A DNA stretch of 64,000 nucleotides from Gemmatimonadaceae bacterium (GTDB lineage Bacteria; Gemmatimonadota; Gemmatimonadetes; Gemmatimonadales; Gemmatimonadaceae): NCBI GenBank assembly GCA_019637355.1, contig JAHBVT010000001.1:1581192-1645191 (forward strand). The letters are read 5' to 3'. Numbering within the stretch: the stretch's first letter is position 1; each line of letters begins with the position of its first letter. Positions 46,607-55,044 of this stretch are shown piece after piece. Made by a program: the position numbers and the translations under genes. The notes under the pieces were generated by a model. The model was given only the letters and a program-made list of their open reading frames with translations. It had not been told where the DNA came from and did not search any database.

Positions 46607-47947
46607 CTACCCCGCCATCGGCAGCGGCTGCCGTTCCTGCACGGGGGTGCCGGTGAAGGTCGCGCCCGTCGTGCCGGTGAGCTCCACCGTGAGATAGCTG
46701 CCGATCAGTTCCGGACTGCCGGGCACGAGCACGGTCTTGAAGTCGCGCGAACGGGCCTGGTAGAGATCGCCGCCCTTGCGCGCCTCCTTCTCCACCAGCA
46801 CCTCCATCCGCTCGCCGAGGCGCCCGAGGTTCTTCTCGCGCGAGATGCCGCGGATGGTCGCCAACAGCTCAGTGTAACGCGCATCGACCACCGCGTCCGG
46901 AATCGTCCACTCGGCCGGCATCCGCGTGGCGGGCGTGCCTTCGCGCGCGGAAAACTTGAACGTGAACGCGTCGTCGAAGCGCACCTCGCGGCAGAGCGAG
47001 AGCGTGTCGGCGAACTCGTCGTCGGTCTCGCCCGGAAAGCCGACGATGATGTCGGTGGTCAAGCCGAGGCCCGGCATCGCGGCGCGCAGGCGCGCCACGC
47101 AGTCGAGGTACTCCTCGCGCGAGTAGCGGCGCAGCATCCGCTTGAGCATCGAGGTGGAGCCGGACTGCATCGGCAGGTGCACGTGCTCGCAGACGGTCGG
47201 CGTCTCGGCCATCGCGGCGATCACGCGGTCCGAGAAGTCGTTGGGATGGGGACTGGTGTACCGCACGCGGCGAATGCCGTCCACACGACCCACCGCGCGC
47301 AGCAGGTCGGCGAAATCGTGCGTGCCGTCGTGGTAGGAGTTTACCGTCTGACCGAGCAGCACCACCTCGCTGATGCCGCGCTGCGCGACCTCGGCCGTCT
47401 CGCGGACGACGTCGGCCAGCTTGCGCGAACGCTCGGGGCCGCGCGTGGTCGGCACGATGCAGTAGGTGCAGCGGTAGTCGCAGCCGCGCTGCACCGGGAT
47501 CCAGGCCTTCACGCCCTCAAAGCGCCGCGCCGAGAAGTCCTCGTAATGCTCTTCGAGGTCGAAGTCGGTGGCGCTGAAGCGTTCGCCGTTGCGCGCGCCG
47601 TCGATCAGCGCCGGCAGCGAACGGTAGCCGTCGGGGCCGACGACCAATTGCACGCGCGTGTCCGTCTCGAGCAGGCGAGGGCCGAGGCGCTGCGCCATAC
47701 AGCCGGTGACGCCGAGGACGGCGCCGGGCTTCAGGTCACGCCGCAGCTCGCCGAGGCGGCCAAGGACGCGCTGCTCCGCGTTGTCGCGGATGGCACAGGT
47801 GTTGACCAGCACCACGTCGGCGCCGTTGGGCGAATCGACCGCGGCATAGCCCTCGGCCTCCAGCCGCCCGTACATCAGCTCGGAATCGCTGACGTTCATC
47901 TGGCAGCCGTAGGTCTCGATATAGACGGTCGGGGAGGTGGTGCCCAT
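46607..47947 (-). CDS. miaB: tRNA-2-methylthio-N6-dimethylallyladenosine synthase
   Basis: MiaB, a radical SAM methylthiotransferase of 446 residues, adds methylthio to i6A37 of tRNA. Cys ligands of the auxiliary cluster appear in YGCQMNVSDSELMYGRLEAE, VLVNTCAIRDNA and GVTGCMAQRLGP; the radical SAM triad is GCDYRCTYCIVPTTRG. A C-terminal TRAM domain includes EARKGGDLYQARSRDFKTVL. It is followed by comEC after 76 bases. Confidence 0.96.
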   Translation of the reverse strand: MGTTSPTVYIETYGCQMNVSDSELMYGRLEAEGYAAVDSPNGADVVLVNTCAIRDNAEQRVLGRLGELRRDLKPGAVLGVTGCMAQRLGPRLLETDTRVQLVVGPDGYRSLPALIDGARNGERFSATDFDLEEHYEDFSARRFEGVKAWIPVQRGCDYRCTYCIVPTTRGPERSRKLADVVRETAEVAQRGISEVVLLGQTVNSYHDGTHDFADLLRAVGRVDGIRRVRYTSPHPNDFSDRVIAAMAETPTVCEHVHLPMQSGSTSMLKRMLRRYSREEYLDCVARLRAAMPGLGLTTDIIVGFPGETDDEFADTLSLCREVRFDDAFTFKFSAREGTPATRMPAEWTIPDAVVDARYTELLATIRGISREKNLGRLGERMEVLVEKEARKGGDLYQARSRDFKTVLVPGSPELIGSYLTVELTGTTGATFTGTPVQERQPLPMAG

Positions 47948-47970
47948 AGCCGGAAATCTAACCGCGCCGC

Positions 47971-49113
47971 TCAGGCCGCCGAACCCACGGGCAGCCAGAT
48001 GGAGAACGTGCTGCCCTGCCCTTCGCTGCTGCGCACCCAGATCCGGCCGCCGTGGCGCTCCACGGCGACGCGGCAGAACGCGAGGCCGAGGCCGCTGGAG
48101 AACACCCGCGGCGCGTTGGGGACGCTGAGCTGGGTGAAGGGCGCGAAGATCGTGTCTTGGTATTCGTCCGGGATGCCCGGCCCATCGTCGCGCACGGTGA
48201 AGCAGATGCCGTCGGCGTCGCGGCGGGCACCCAAGGACAGCGTCACCGGCATCGGCGAGTGCGTGATGGCATTCTGGATGAGGTTCGAGAACACCCGCTT
48301 GAGGATGGCCTTGTCGCCGTGGAAGATTGGCGCGTCGTCGGCGACGTCGGTGCTGGCGGTGGTCTGCTCCTGGTGGAAGCGCAGGGCCCAGTCGAAGCTG
48401 AGCTCGGCGAGGAAGGCGGCCGGCGCGATGGGCTCCGGTGCCAGCACCAGGGGCGTGGCCTCGGCGCGATCGACATCGAGCAGGTTATGGATGAGCCCGA
48501 GCAGGTCCTCGGCCTTGCCTTCGACGTCCGAGAGGGCGCGGGCCGCGCGATCGCCCAGCGTGCCGAAGTCGCCGTCGCGCAGCATCTCGAGCGTCGCGAG
48601 CATCGAGGTGAGCGGCGTCTTGAGGTCGTGCACGACCATCCGCGTGAGGTCGTCGCGGGCCTTCTGCATTTCGCGCAGCCGGCGCAGTGATTCCTCGAGC
48701 GCGTCGGTGGCGCCCTTGAGCTTGAGCAGCGAGCGCACGCGCGCGCCGAGTACGTGGCGGTTCTGCGGTTTGACGAGGAAGTCATCGCCGCCGCACTCGA
48801 TGGCCTTCAGGCGGTCGGCCGCGTCGTTGAGCGCGGAGACGAAGATCACCGGGATGCGCGCCGTGCGCGGGTCGCGCTTGAGGCGCCGGCAGACCTCGAA
48901 GCCGGCGTCGCGGTCGGGCACGCCGAGGGCGCCGGCGGGCATCGAGACGTCGAGGATGCAGAGGTCCGGTCGACGCTCGGTCGCGAGCGCGAGCGCCGCG
49001 GGCGCGTCGGCGGCGCGCAGCGTGCGAAGTCCGAGCGGCGCGAGCTGGTCCTCCAGCAACTCGACGTTGGCCTCGACGTCGTCGGCCAGGAGGACGCAGG
49101 CCGCGGGCTCCAT
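47971..49113 (-). CDS. Hybrid receiver-histidine kinase
   Basis: A 380-residue soluble two-component protein. The N-terminal receiver has the acidic pair in VLLADDVEANVELLEDQL, phosphoacceptor Asp in LCILDVSMPAG and Lys in DFLVKPQNR. A helical linker leads to the dimerisation domain with VVHDLKTPLTSMLATLEML (His), followed by the ATPase domain with NLIQNAITHSP (N box), DDGPGIPDEY and GLGLAFCRVAVERHGG. There is no membrane or sensor domain, so input comes through the receiver. Start is 3 bases after the next gene's stop. Confidence 0.93.
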   Translation of the reverse strand: MEPAACVLLADDVEANVELLEDQLAPLGLRTLRAADAPAALALATERRPDLCILDVSMPAGALGVPDRDAGFEVCRRLKRDPRTARIPVIFVSALNDAADRLKAIECGGDDFLVKPQNRHVLGARVRSLLKLKGATDALEESLRRLREMQKARDDLTRMVVHDLKTPLTSMLATLEMLRDGDFGTLGDRAARALSDVEGKAEDLLGLIHNLLDVDRAEATPLVLAPEPIAPAAFLAELSFDWALRFHQEQTTASTDVADDAPIFHGDKAILKRVFSNLIQNAITHSPMPVTLSLGARRDADGICFTVRDDGPGIPDEYQDTIFAPFTQLSVPNAPRVFSSGLGLAFCRVAVERHGGRIWVRSSEGQGSTFSIWLPVGSAA

Positions 49114-49116
49114 CGC

Positions 49117-50238
49117 TTAAGGCCGGATGCCGAACCCGAGGCTGAAGAGCCAGGCGGTCTCGCTGGCGCCCGGCGTGCGTCGCGCCATCCGTTGGCCGCC
49201 GATGTCGATCTGCGAGCGCCCCCGCGAGAGCGGGAGGCCGATGCCGACGGCGAAGCCGCGTTCCGTGACGGCGCTGCCGTTCACGCCGAAGGGCAGCGTA
49301 CGGTCGCGGAGGCCGGCACGGAAGACCGTGTTCGCGCCGAACAGCTTGGGGCCGAGCGCCTCGGCGCCGAGCGAAATCTCTGTCGCGTCGAAGACCGAGA
49401 CCGAATCGCTGGCGAGACCCTCGAGGTCAGACCAGCGCGTCTGGTCGAGGCGCGCGTACATCGTGAAGCCGGGAATCCCGAAGTACGTGACGCCGATGCC
49501 AACGCGCCCAGGCACCGTGGCGGTGCTGAGTTCGCTACCCTCGAGTTCGAGGCGCATCTCCTGTCCCACGCGCGCCGACCCGGCGAGCACGAGCCCGCTG
49601 ATCGGCTCAGCCGTCACGCCAAAGGACAGCGCCGACCCGCCGTAGCCGAAGGAATTGTTCTGCCCGATGCCGATGATGCCGGTCGTGTCGTCGAAGGTGC
49701 GGGAGTAGAGTGTGCGGTTCTCGCCAACCAGTGAGTGCAGGGCGAGGCCGACCTGGAGCTTCTGCGAGACCACATAGCCGAGGGCGATGCGGGCGTCGCT
49801 GACAGCCCCTTCGCTGCCGGACTGGAGGCGCGAGCGATACAGCGTGCCGTCGACGAGGACGCTATCGAAGATCTGGTTGCGCCAGGTACGGTCGAGCATC
49901 GTCGTGACGCCGACGGACCCGACGAACTTTCCGTAGGCGCCCGTCGCCTGGAAGGCCGGGAAGCGCATCACGGAGGCGTTAGAGCCCAGCGAGCCGACCC
50001 GCGTGTCGCGGAACTCAGGCTCGAAGCGCAGCATCACCGAGAACCGGTTGCTGCGCGTGAGGGCGGCCGGATTGACGGCCGAGTTGGGGTCGATCTCGGC
50101 GTTGGCGCCGGCGAGGCCGGCGGCCGCACCGGAGAGCCCGCCGAGCGGGTACCCCAGACCCTGCGTGCCGACGCTGCCCTGAGCGGAGAGCGGGGCGGCG
50201 AGCGTGAGGGCCGCGAAGGCGATGACGAGGTGGCGCAT
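49117..50238 (-). CDS. Putative outer-membrane barrel protein
   Basis: A 373-residue exported protein. The signal peptide MRHLVIAFAALTLAAPLSAQ is cleaved near AQG. The first mature segment (LGGLSGAAAGLAGANAEIDP, NSAVNPAAL) is like FadL/PorV-type porins, which begin with a Gly/Ala-rich loop and NPA. Alternating strands continue to a C-terminal LFSLGFGIRP. No TonB plug is present. ATG 50238 overlaps the lipoprotein stop by one base; a GTG at 50241 is the alternative. Function unknown. Confidence 0.8.
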   Translation of the reverse strand: MRHLVIAFAALTLAAPLSAQGSVGTQGLGYPLGGLSGAAAGLAGANAEIDPNSAVNPAALTRSNRFSVMLRFEPEFRDTRVGSLGSNASVMRFPAFQATGAYGKFVGSVGVTTMLDRTWRNQIFDSVLVDGTLYRSRLQSGSEGAVSDARIALGYVVSQKLQVGLALHSLVGENRTLYSRTFDDTTGIIGIGQNNSFGYGGSALSFGVTAEPISGLVLAGSARVGQEMRLELEGSELSTATVPGRVGIGVTYFGIPGFTMYARLDQTRWSDLEGLASDSVSVFDATEISLGAEALGPKLFGANTVFRAGLRDRTLPFGVNGSAVTERGFAVGIGLPLSRGRSQIDIGGQRMARRTPGASETAWLFSLGFGIRP

Positions 50239-51548
50239 CACGGCTGCCCCAGGATGCCGGCTGGCACGTACGAGACGCGGAGCCGCGGGCGGAGGGCCGG
50301 GTCGGTAGCCGTCATCGAATGGAAGCGCAGGGCCGTCGGGGTTCCTCCTTCATCACTGATGCGCAAGATGATCGCCGTCGGCCGCGCCGCGGCCGTGTTG
50401 TTCGTGTTCCACAGGCGCACGAGTGGGTTCACGAGGATGCGCACATTGGAGCTGTCATTTGCGATGAGAAACGTGCTCTGCATATAGACACCGGCGCCTG
50501 ACAAGATGGTCGCGGCGCGTCGGAGGTCCGTCACGACGCCGGTGGCTACCACGAGATGGCCGTCGAGTCGCAAGGTGTCGCTGCTGGAGGGACCGGTGAC
50601 CGGATGCTGCGAGAGCTCCAGCTGGGCGCGCAGCACGCCGACCGAATCGGTGAGCCAGGCCGGGAGTTCGAAGCGCAGGTACGCGCGCGAGCCGGGCAGG
50701 CCGCCGACCGTGAACGTGTTGGGGACGATCTCACTGGTCGCCTGCACCACGATCTGATAGTCGGCAAGGTCGCTACCGAGCACCAGCGGCACCCTCGGGA
50801 ACAGCGAGTTGGGCTGTGTCGTGAAACGCGTTCGGGCCAAGGTGTCGGGGTCGGCGATGGTATCCACCGCCGACGGCAGATACGTGAGCACCGGGCCATC
50901 GCCGGACTCGATCGGCCGCACGTTGAATTGCACCGAGCTAGCCGAGCGCACGCGGAAGCCGACGCGCAGACGGCGCTCCTCGGTATTGAGCAGCACACGG
51001 AGGTAGGCCGTGTCGATCGGCACCTGCACGCGCAGCGTGTCGGTGAAGGCCGTGTCGCCTTGGTAGGTGCCGAGGAAGCGACCCGGCGTGAACAGCGGCA
51101 GCACCGCCGAGGGAATCGTGTCCACGAGCGTCGAGTCGTACACGTCGTAGGCGTCGATGAACCACTGCGCCGGCGTCGGGACGTTGGTGGCCGTGAGGAA
51201 CAGCGTCACGTACGCCGAGTCGATGTAGTCGATCTGGCTGAGCGTGTCGTCGTTGACGCGACGGAAGACGCGCGTGAGCGAGTCGTAGCGCACGACCATC
51301 CGCACGTCGAGCGTGTCCGGCCGGTCGGCGAGGAGCAGCGGATCCTCGCTACCCTGTAGCGGAAAGCCGACGAGATTGGTGTCGAAGACGATGGCGGGAT
51401 TGATCACGGTGTCGCGGACCACGATCCCCTGCCCTGGGCAGAGCGTCGGGCAGGCGCCACCAGTCTGGAGGTCTTCGGAACAGGCGCCGAGCACCGCCGC
51501 GAGGGCGAGCGCCGCGAGGGACCAGGCAGTGCGGAAACGACGGGGCAT
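50238..51548 (-). CDS. Large hypothetical lipoprotein
   Basis: A 436-residue lipoprotein. The start ATG 51548 begins MPRRFRTAWSLAALALAAVL, ending in the lipobox GAC with Cys22 or so, then SEDLQTGGACPTLCPGQG (more Cys). The body is beta-rich with many Thr, Asp, Leu repeats (DTLRVQVPIDTAYLRVLL; SYVPAGILGQP at the end), resembling cell-surface DNRLRE-like or fold-unknown proteins. Two cysteine-rich segments near the start may form disulphides. It overlaps cdd by one base and the following barrel gene, so the pair may form an envelope unit. Confidence 0.8.
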   Translation of the reverse strand: MPRRFRTAWSLAALALAAVLGACSEDLQTGGACPTLCPGQGIVVRDTVINPAIVFDTNLVGFPLQGSEDPLLLADRPDTLDVRMVVRYDSLTRVFRRVNDDTLSQIDYIDSAYVTLFLTATNVPTPAQWFIDAYDVYDSTLVDTIPSAVLPLFTPGRFLGTYQGDTAFTDTLRVQVPIDTAYLRVLLNTEERRLRVGFRVRSASSVQFNVRPIESGDGPVLTYLPSAVDTIADPDTLARTRFTTQPNSLFPRVPLVLGSDLADYQIVVQATSEIVPNTFTVGGLPGSRAYLRFELPAWLTDSVGVLRAQLELSQHPVTGPSSSDTLRLDGHLVVATGVVTDLRRAATILSGAGVYMQSTFLIANDSSNVRILVNPLVRLWNTNNTAAARPTAIILRISDEGGTPTALRFHSMTATDPALRPRLRVSYVPAGILGQP

Positions 51549-51958
51549 CAGCGATGGAGCGAGGCGGGCGTGAACGGGATCGGCAACAGGTCGGCGAGCG
51601 ACCACCGGGTCACCTGGCCCTTCGCGTCGATCGCGAGGACGGGCAAGCCGGGGTTGAACTCAGCGAGGGCCTGTCGGCAGATTCCACAGGGAGGAGTCGC
51701 CGCGGGAGCGTCGGTCGCGATGGCGACCGCCGTGAACTCCCGGTGTCCGGCGACGACGGCGGCACCGAGCGCGACGCGTTCCGCGCAGGTGCCGGCGGGA
51801 TACGACGCATTCTCGACGTTACAGCCGTCCACGATGGTCCCGTCGGCGCAGAGCAGCGCGGCGCCGACGTGGAAGGACGAATACGGCGCGTAGGCGCGGG
51901 CCTTGGCGGCACGCGCGCGCTCCGTGAGGAGATGCTCCTGCGCCGCCGGCAGGCTCAT
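51548..51958 (-). CDS. cdd: Cytidine deaminase
   Basis: Cytidine deaminase of the small tetrameric type, 136 residues, converts cytidine or deoxycytidine to uridine. Zinc motifs: GTCAERVALGAAV (Cys and catalytic Glu) near residue 54 and PPCGICRQALAEF near 89; CNVENASYP is the substrate-binding stretch. Normal length and start at ATG 51958, which overlaps the deoB stop as ATGA. Placement with deoB suggests pyrimidine nucleoside salvage. Confidence 0.95.
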   Translation of the reverse strand: MSLPAAQEHLLTERARAAKARAYAPYSSFHVGAALLCADGTIVDGCNVENASYPAGTCAERVALGAAVVAGHREFTAVAIATDAPAATPPCGICRQALAEFNPGLPVLAIDAKGQVTRWSLADLLPIPFTPASLHR

Positions 51959-53124
51959 CCGACGAGCTGCGGGCAGAACGAGGTACCGCGGCCGCGGTAG
52001 GCGACGCCCAGCCACTCGCCGACGCTGGCCCCGAGATCCGAGAAGGTCCGCCGGGCGCCCAGCGCCTGCGGACGCACGCGCGCGCCCAACGCCAGCAGCG
52101 GGACGTTCTCCCGGGCGTGGTCGGTGGACGGCGTGGTCGGGTCGTTACCGTGGTCGGCGGTGATGAACAGCAGGTCGTCCTCGCGGAGGGCGGCGATGAG
52201 GTCTGGCAGCGCGGCATCGAAGTCGCGCAGTGCTTGATGGAACCCCGGAACATCGTTCCGGTGCCCGAAGGCTTGATCGAAATCTACAAGGTTGGCGAAC
52301 AACAACCCATCCGGGCCGGTCCTGAGCCAGTCGAGAATCCGGGCGATGCCCTCGGGGTTGCCGCTGGTATGCCCGCCCTCAAGGCCACGCCGCGCGAAGA
52401 GATCGTCCACCTTCCCCACCCCCGTGCGCGGGATGCCGGCAGCCATCAGCGCGTCGAGCAGGGTGTCCTCGGGAGGTGCGATCGAGTAATCGCGGCGGTT
52501 GCCCGTGCGCACCCAGCGCCCCGGCGTGCCCACGAAGGGCCGCGCGATCACTCGGCTCGGGTTGTGCGGCGCGACGAGCATCGCCCGCGCGGTCTCGCAG
52601 GCGGCGTAGAGTTCCTCGAGCGGGATCGTCTCCTCGTGCGCCGCCACCTGGAAGACGGAATCGGCGCTGGTATAGACGATCCACTTGCCGCTGGCCTGAT
52701 GCTCGGCGCCGAAGTCCTCCAGCACCTTGGTGCCGCTGCCGACGACGTTGCCGATGACGCCACGCCCGGTGCGCTGCGCGAATTCCTCCAGCAGTTCCGG
52801 CGGGAAGCCGTTCGGGTACGTGGGGAACGGCCGCGCCAGATGCACGCCGGCAATCTCCCAGTGGCCGGTGGTGCTGTCCTTGCCGGCCGAGCGCGGCTCC
52901 ATCAGGCCCCAGGCCCCGCGCGGCGCCACCGCAGGCGTCACACCCTGCAGCGGCTTGATGTTGCCGAGGCCCGCCGCCGCCAAGTTCGGGACCTGCAGCC
53001 CGCCCACTGCCCGAGCGAGGTTGCCCAGCGTGTCGGAGCCTTCGTCACCATAGGCCGCCACGTCGTGCGCCGCCCCGATGCCGACGCCATCCAAGACCAA
53101 GATGACCGCCCGATGTGCCATCAC
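51955..53124 (-). CDS. deoB: Phosphopentomutase
   Basis: Phosphopentomutase, 389 residues, moves phosphate between C1 and C5 of ribose or deoxyribose. Metal and phosphoserine motifs of the alkaline-phosphatase superfamily: VILVLDGVGIGAAHDVAA at the start, GKDSTTGHWEIAG near residue 85, NLVDFDQAFGHRND and FITADHGNDPTTPSTDHARE. It feeds deoxyribose phosphate to the aldolase DeoC, also in this window. GTG at 53124 overlaps the alr stop; an ATG one codon on is possible. Confidence 0.96.
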   Translation of the reverse strand: MMAHRAVILVLDGVGIGAAHDVAAYGDEGSDTLGNLARAVGGLQVPNLAAAGLGNIKPLQGVTPAVAPRGAWGLMEPRSAGKDSTTGHWEIAGVHLARPFPTYPNGFPPELLEEFAQRTGRGVIGNVVGSGTKVLEDFGAEHQASGKWIVYTSADSVFQVAAHEETIPLEELYAACETARAMLVAPHNPSRVIARPFVGTPGRWVRTGNRRDYSIAPPEDTLLDALMAAGIPRTGVGKVDDLFARRGLEGGHTSGNPEGIARILDWLRTGPDGLLFANLVDFDQAFGHRNDVPGFHQALRDFDAALPDLIAALREDDLLFITADHGNDPTTPSTDHARENVPLLALGARVRPQALGARRTFSDLGASVGEWLGVAYRGRGTSFCPQLVG

Positions 53125-54215
53125 TGCGCTCCGGAATAGATCCGCTGCAGCCGCTGACGCAGCCCAGTGATCACTTCGTAGTTGGAAAACCCGCCCGTGG
53201 TCGCCACCGACTCGATGGTCAGCAGCGCCGCACCGTCGCGCCCCAGCAGCGTGAGCACGTCGCCCTCGCGTGCCTCCACCCCGGTGACGTCGAACATCGT
53301 CATATCCATCGTGACTGCGCCGGCCACCCGCACCTCTCGGCCGCCCAGCAGCCCCCGCCCCACATTACTCAGCAACCTCCGGTATCCGTCAGCGTAGCCG
53401 ACGGCGATGGTTGCAATGGTGCGTGGTTCTGGCGCGGTCCAGAGGGCGTTGTAGCTCACGGTCTCCCCTGCGGCCACCTCGCGCAGTTCCAGTACCTTGG
53501 CGCGGATGTGCACCACGGGCTCGGGCTGGAGAATCGCACTGGACCCGCTGCCGATCCCGAACAGGAAGGCCCCGGGGCGGATGCAGTGCCAGGGCGAGGG
53601 CGTGCGCCGCGCGCTGGCCGCGCTGTTCTCGGTATGCAGCAATGCCGGCACGGCGGGCAACGAGCCCAGCGCATCGCGGAAACGCTGCTCCTGCCGTGCC
53701 ACCGAGCCGTCGTCCGCCTCCGCCGAGTGGAAGTGCGTGAAGGCGCCCGCCGGCGGGCAGGCCCGCAGCGCGTCGGCCAGCTCGCCCACGCGGTCCCACG
53801 CGATACCGGCGCGGTGCATCCCCGTCTCGATCGCCAGGTGCCAATCGCCGCCGCCCAGCTCGGACCAGCGCTCGATGCTCGCCACAGACTCCAGCGAGGG
53901 CGTCAGGGCCGCCGCGCGCAGCCGCGGCAGGTCGGAGGGCAGCGTCGGAGTGAAGACGATGATCGGCCGGCTGAAGCCCGCGCCGCGTAGTTCCTCGCCC
54001 TCGACGATGGACGAGACGCCGTAGGCGATGGGATCGACGGCTTCCAGCGCCCCGACCACCGGCACGACGCCGAGGCCGTAGGCGTCGGCCTTCACCATCG
54101 GGAGCAGCCGCGCCTGGGAGTGTTTGGCCAGTGCCCGCGCGTTGCGCACGAGCGCGTCGAGGTCGACCTCGACCCACGCACGGGGCAGCGCATCCCGACT
54201 AGATTGGGTGGGCAT
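53121..54215 (-). CDS. alr: Alanine racemase
   Basis: PLP-dependent alanine racemase, 364 residues, makes D-alanine for peptidoglycan. The PLP lysine is in LLPMVKADAYGLGVVPVVGA near residue 43; the catalytic Tyr is in ETVSYNALWTAPE; conserved VGYADGYRRLLSNVG and VAGAVTMDMTMFDVT follow. The ATG at 54215 starts 34 bases from divergent mazG. The same frame stays open upstream to 56153, antisense to tgt and mazG, but is not homologous to anything I know. Confidence 0.95.
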   Translation of the reverse strand: MPTQSSRDALPRAWVEVDLDALVRNARALAKHSQARLLPMVKADAYGLGVVPVVGALEAVDPIAYGVSSIVEGEELRGAGFSRPIIVFTPTLPSDLPRLRAAALTPSLESVASIERWSELGGGDWHLAIETGMHRAGIAWDRVGELADALRACPPAGAFTHFHSAEADDGSVARQEQRFRDALGSLPAVPALLHTENSAASARRTPSPWHCIRPGAFLFGIGSGSSAILQPEPVVHIRAKVLELREVAAGETVSYNALWTAPEPRTIATIAVGYADGYRRLLSNVGRGLLGGREVRVAGAVTMDMTMFDVTGVEAREGDVLTLLGRDGAALLTIESVATTGGFSNYEVITGLRQRLQRIYSGAQ

Positions 54216-54249
54216 CAGAATCCACAAGATACCCGGACCGCAAAACGCG

Positions 54250-55044
54250 ATGCAAGACAAAGCCACGCTTGAAGATGCGCTCGCGATTATGCGCGACCTC
54301 CGCGCCCGCGACGCCTGGGATCGGGCCCAGACCCACGACTCCCTGCGGCCGTATCTGAACGAGGAGATGCACGAGCTGGACGACGCCCTCCGCGAGGGCG
54401 ACGACCCAGCCATCTGCAGCGAGCTGGGCGACGTGCTGCTCCAGGTACTGTTCCACGCGGTGATCGCCGAGGAGCGCGGCGCGTTCTCGCCGGAGCACGT
54501 GGCTGGGTCGCTGGTGCGCAAGATGACCGTTCGCCACCCCTGGCTGTATGGCACAGACGCCGAGCGCACGCCTTGGGAGCAGATGAAGGCCAAGACGCGC
54601 CGCTCGCTGGCCGACGGCCTGCCGAGCGGCCTGCCGGCGCTGCACCGGGCACACCGCCTGCAGGAGCGCGCCGCCGGGGTGGGCTTCGATTGGCCGGACG
54701 TCGCCGGCCCGTTGGAGAAGGTGGCCGAGGAGCTGGAGGAGGTGAAGGCGCAGATCGCCAAGGACGGCGCGCAGTTCGACACGCACGGCGTCCCCAGCGC
54801 CGACGCCGCGCACGCGCGGCTTGAGGAGGAACTTGGCGACCTGCTCTTTGCGGTCGTGAACCTCTGCCGCAAGGCCGGCACGCATCCCGCGCTGGCCCTC
54901 GACCGCGCCAACGCCAAGTTCCAGCGCCGCTTCGAGGCGATCGAGCAGTTGGCGGCGGTGCGCAACATCGACGTGCGCACTGCTGGGCTCGAGGCGCTCG
55001 ACAAGCTCTGGGACGAAGTGAAGGCCGGCGAGGCCAAGGCGTGA
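54250..55044 (+). CDS. mazG: Nucleoside triphosphate pyrophosphohydrolase MazG
   Basis: MazG (264 residues) hydrolyses NTPs to NMP and PPi. It has two MazG domains: first with YLNEEMHELDDALREGDDPA and ELGDVLLQVLFHAVIAEERG (EExxE and ExxD-type magnesium motifs), second from about 145 with VAEELEEVKAQIAKDGA and LEEELGDLLFAVVNLCRKAG. The ATG at 54250 is chosen since the family begins near there. Divergent from alr and coupled to tgt. Confidence 0.95.
   Translation: MQDKATLEDALAIMRDLRARDAWDRAQTHDSLRPYLNEEMHELDDALREGDDPAICSELGDVLLQVLFHAVIAEERGAFSPEHVAGSLVRKMTVRHPWLYGTDAERTPWEQMKAKTRRSLADGLPSGLPALHRAHRLQERAAGVGFDWPDVAGPLEKVAEELEEVKAQIAKDGAQFDTHGVPSADAAHARLEEELGDLLFAVVNLCRKAGTHPALALDRANAKFQRRFEAIEQLAAVRNIDVRTAGLEALDKLWDEVKAGEAKA

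Noticed and set aside
46151-49120. A 989-residue plus-strand frame across miaB and the histidine kinase
   Set aside because: Antisense to two clearly identified genes; a product of third-position GC bias.
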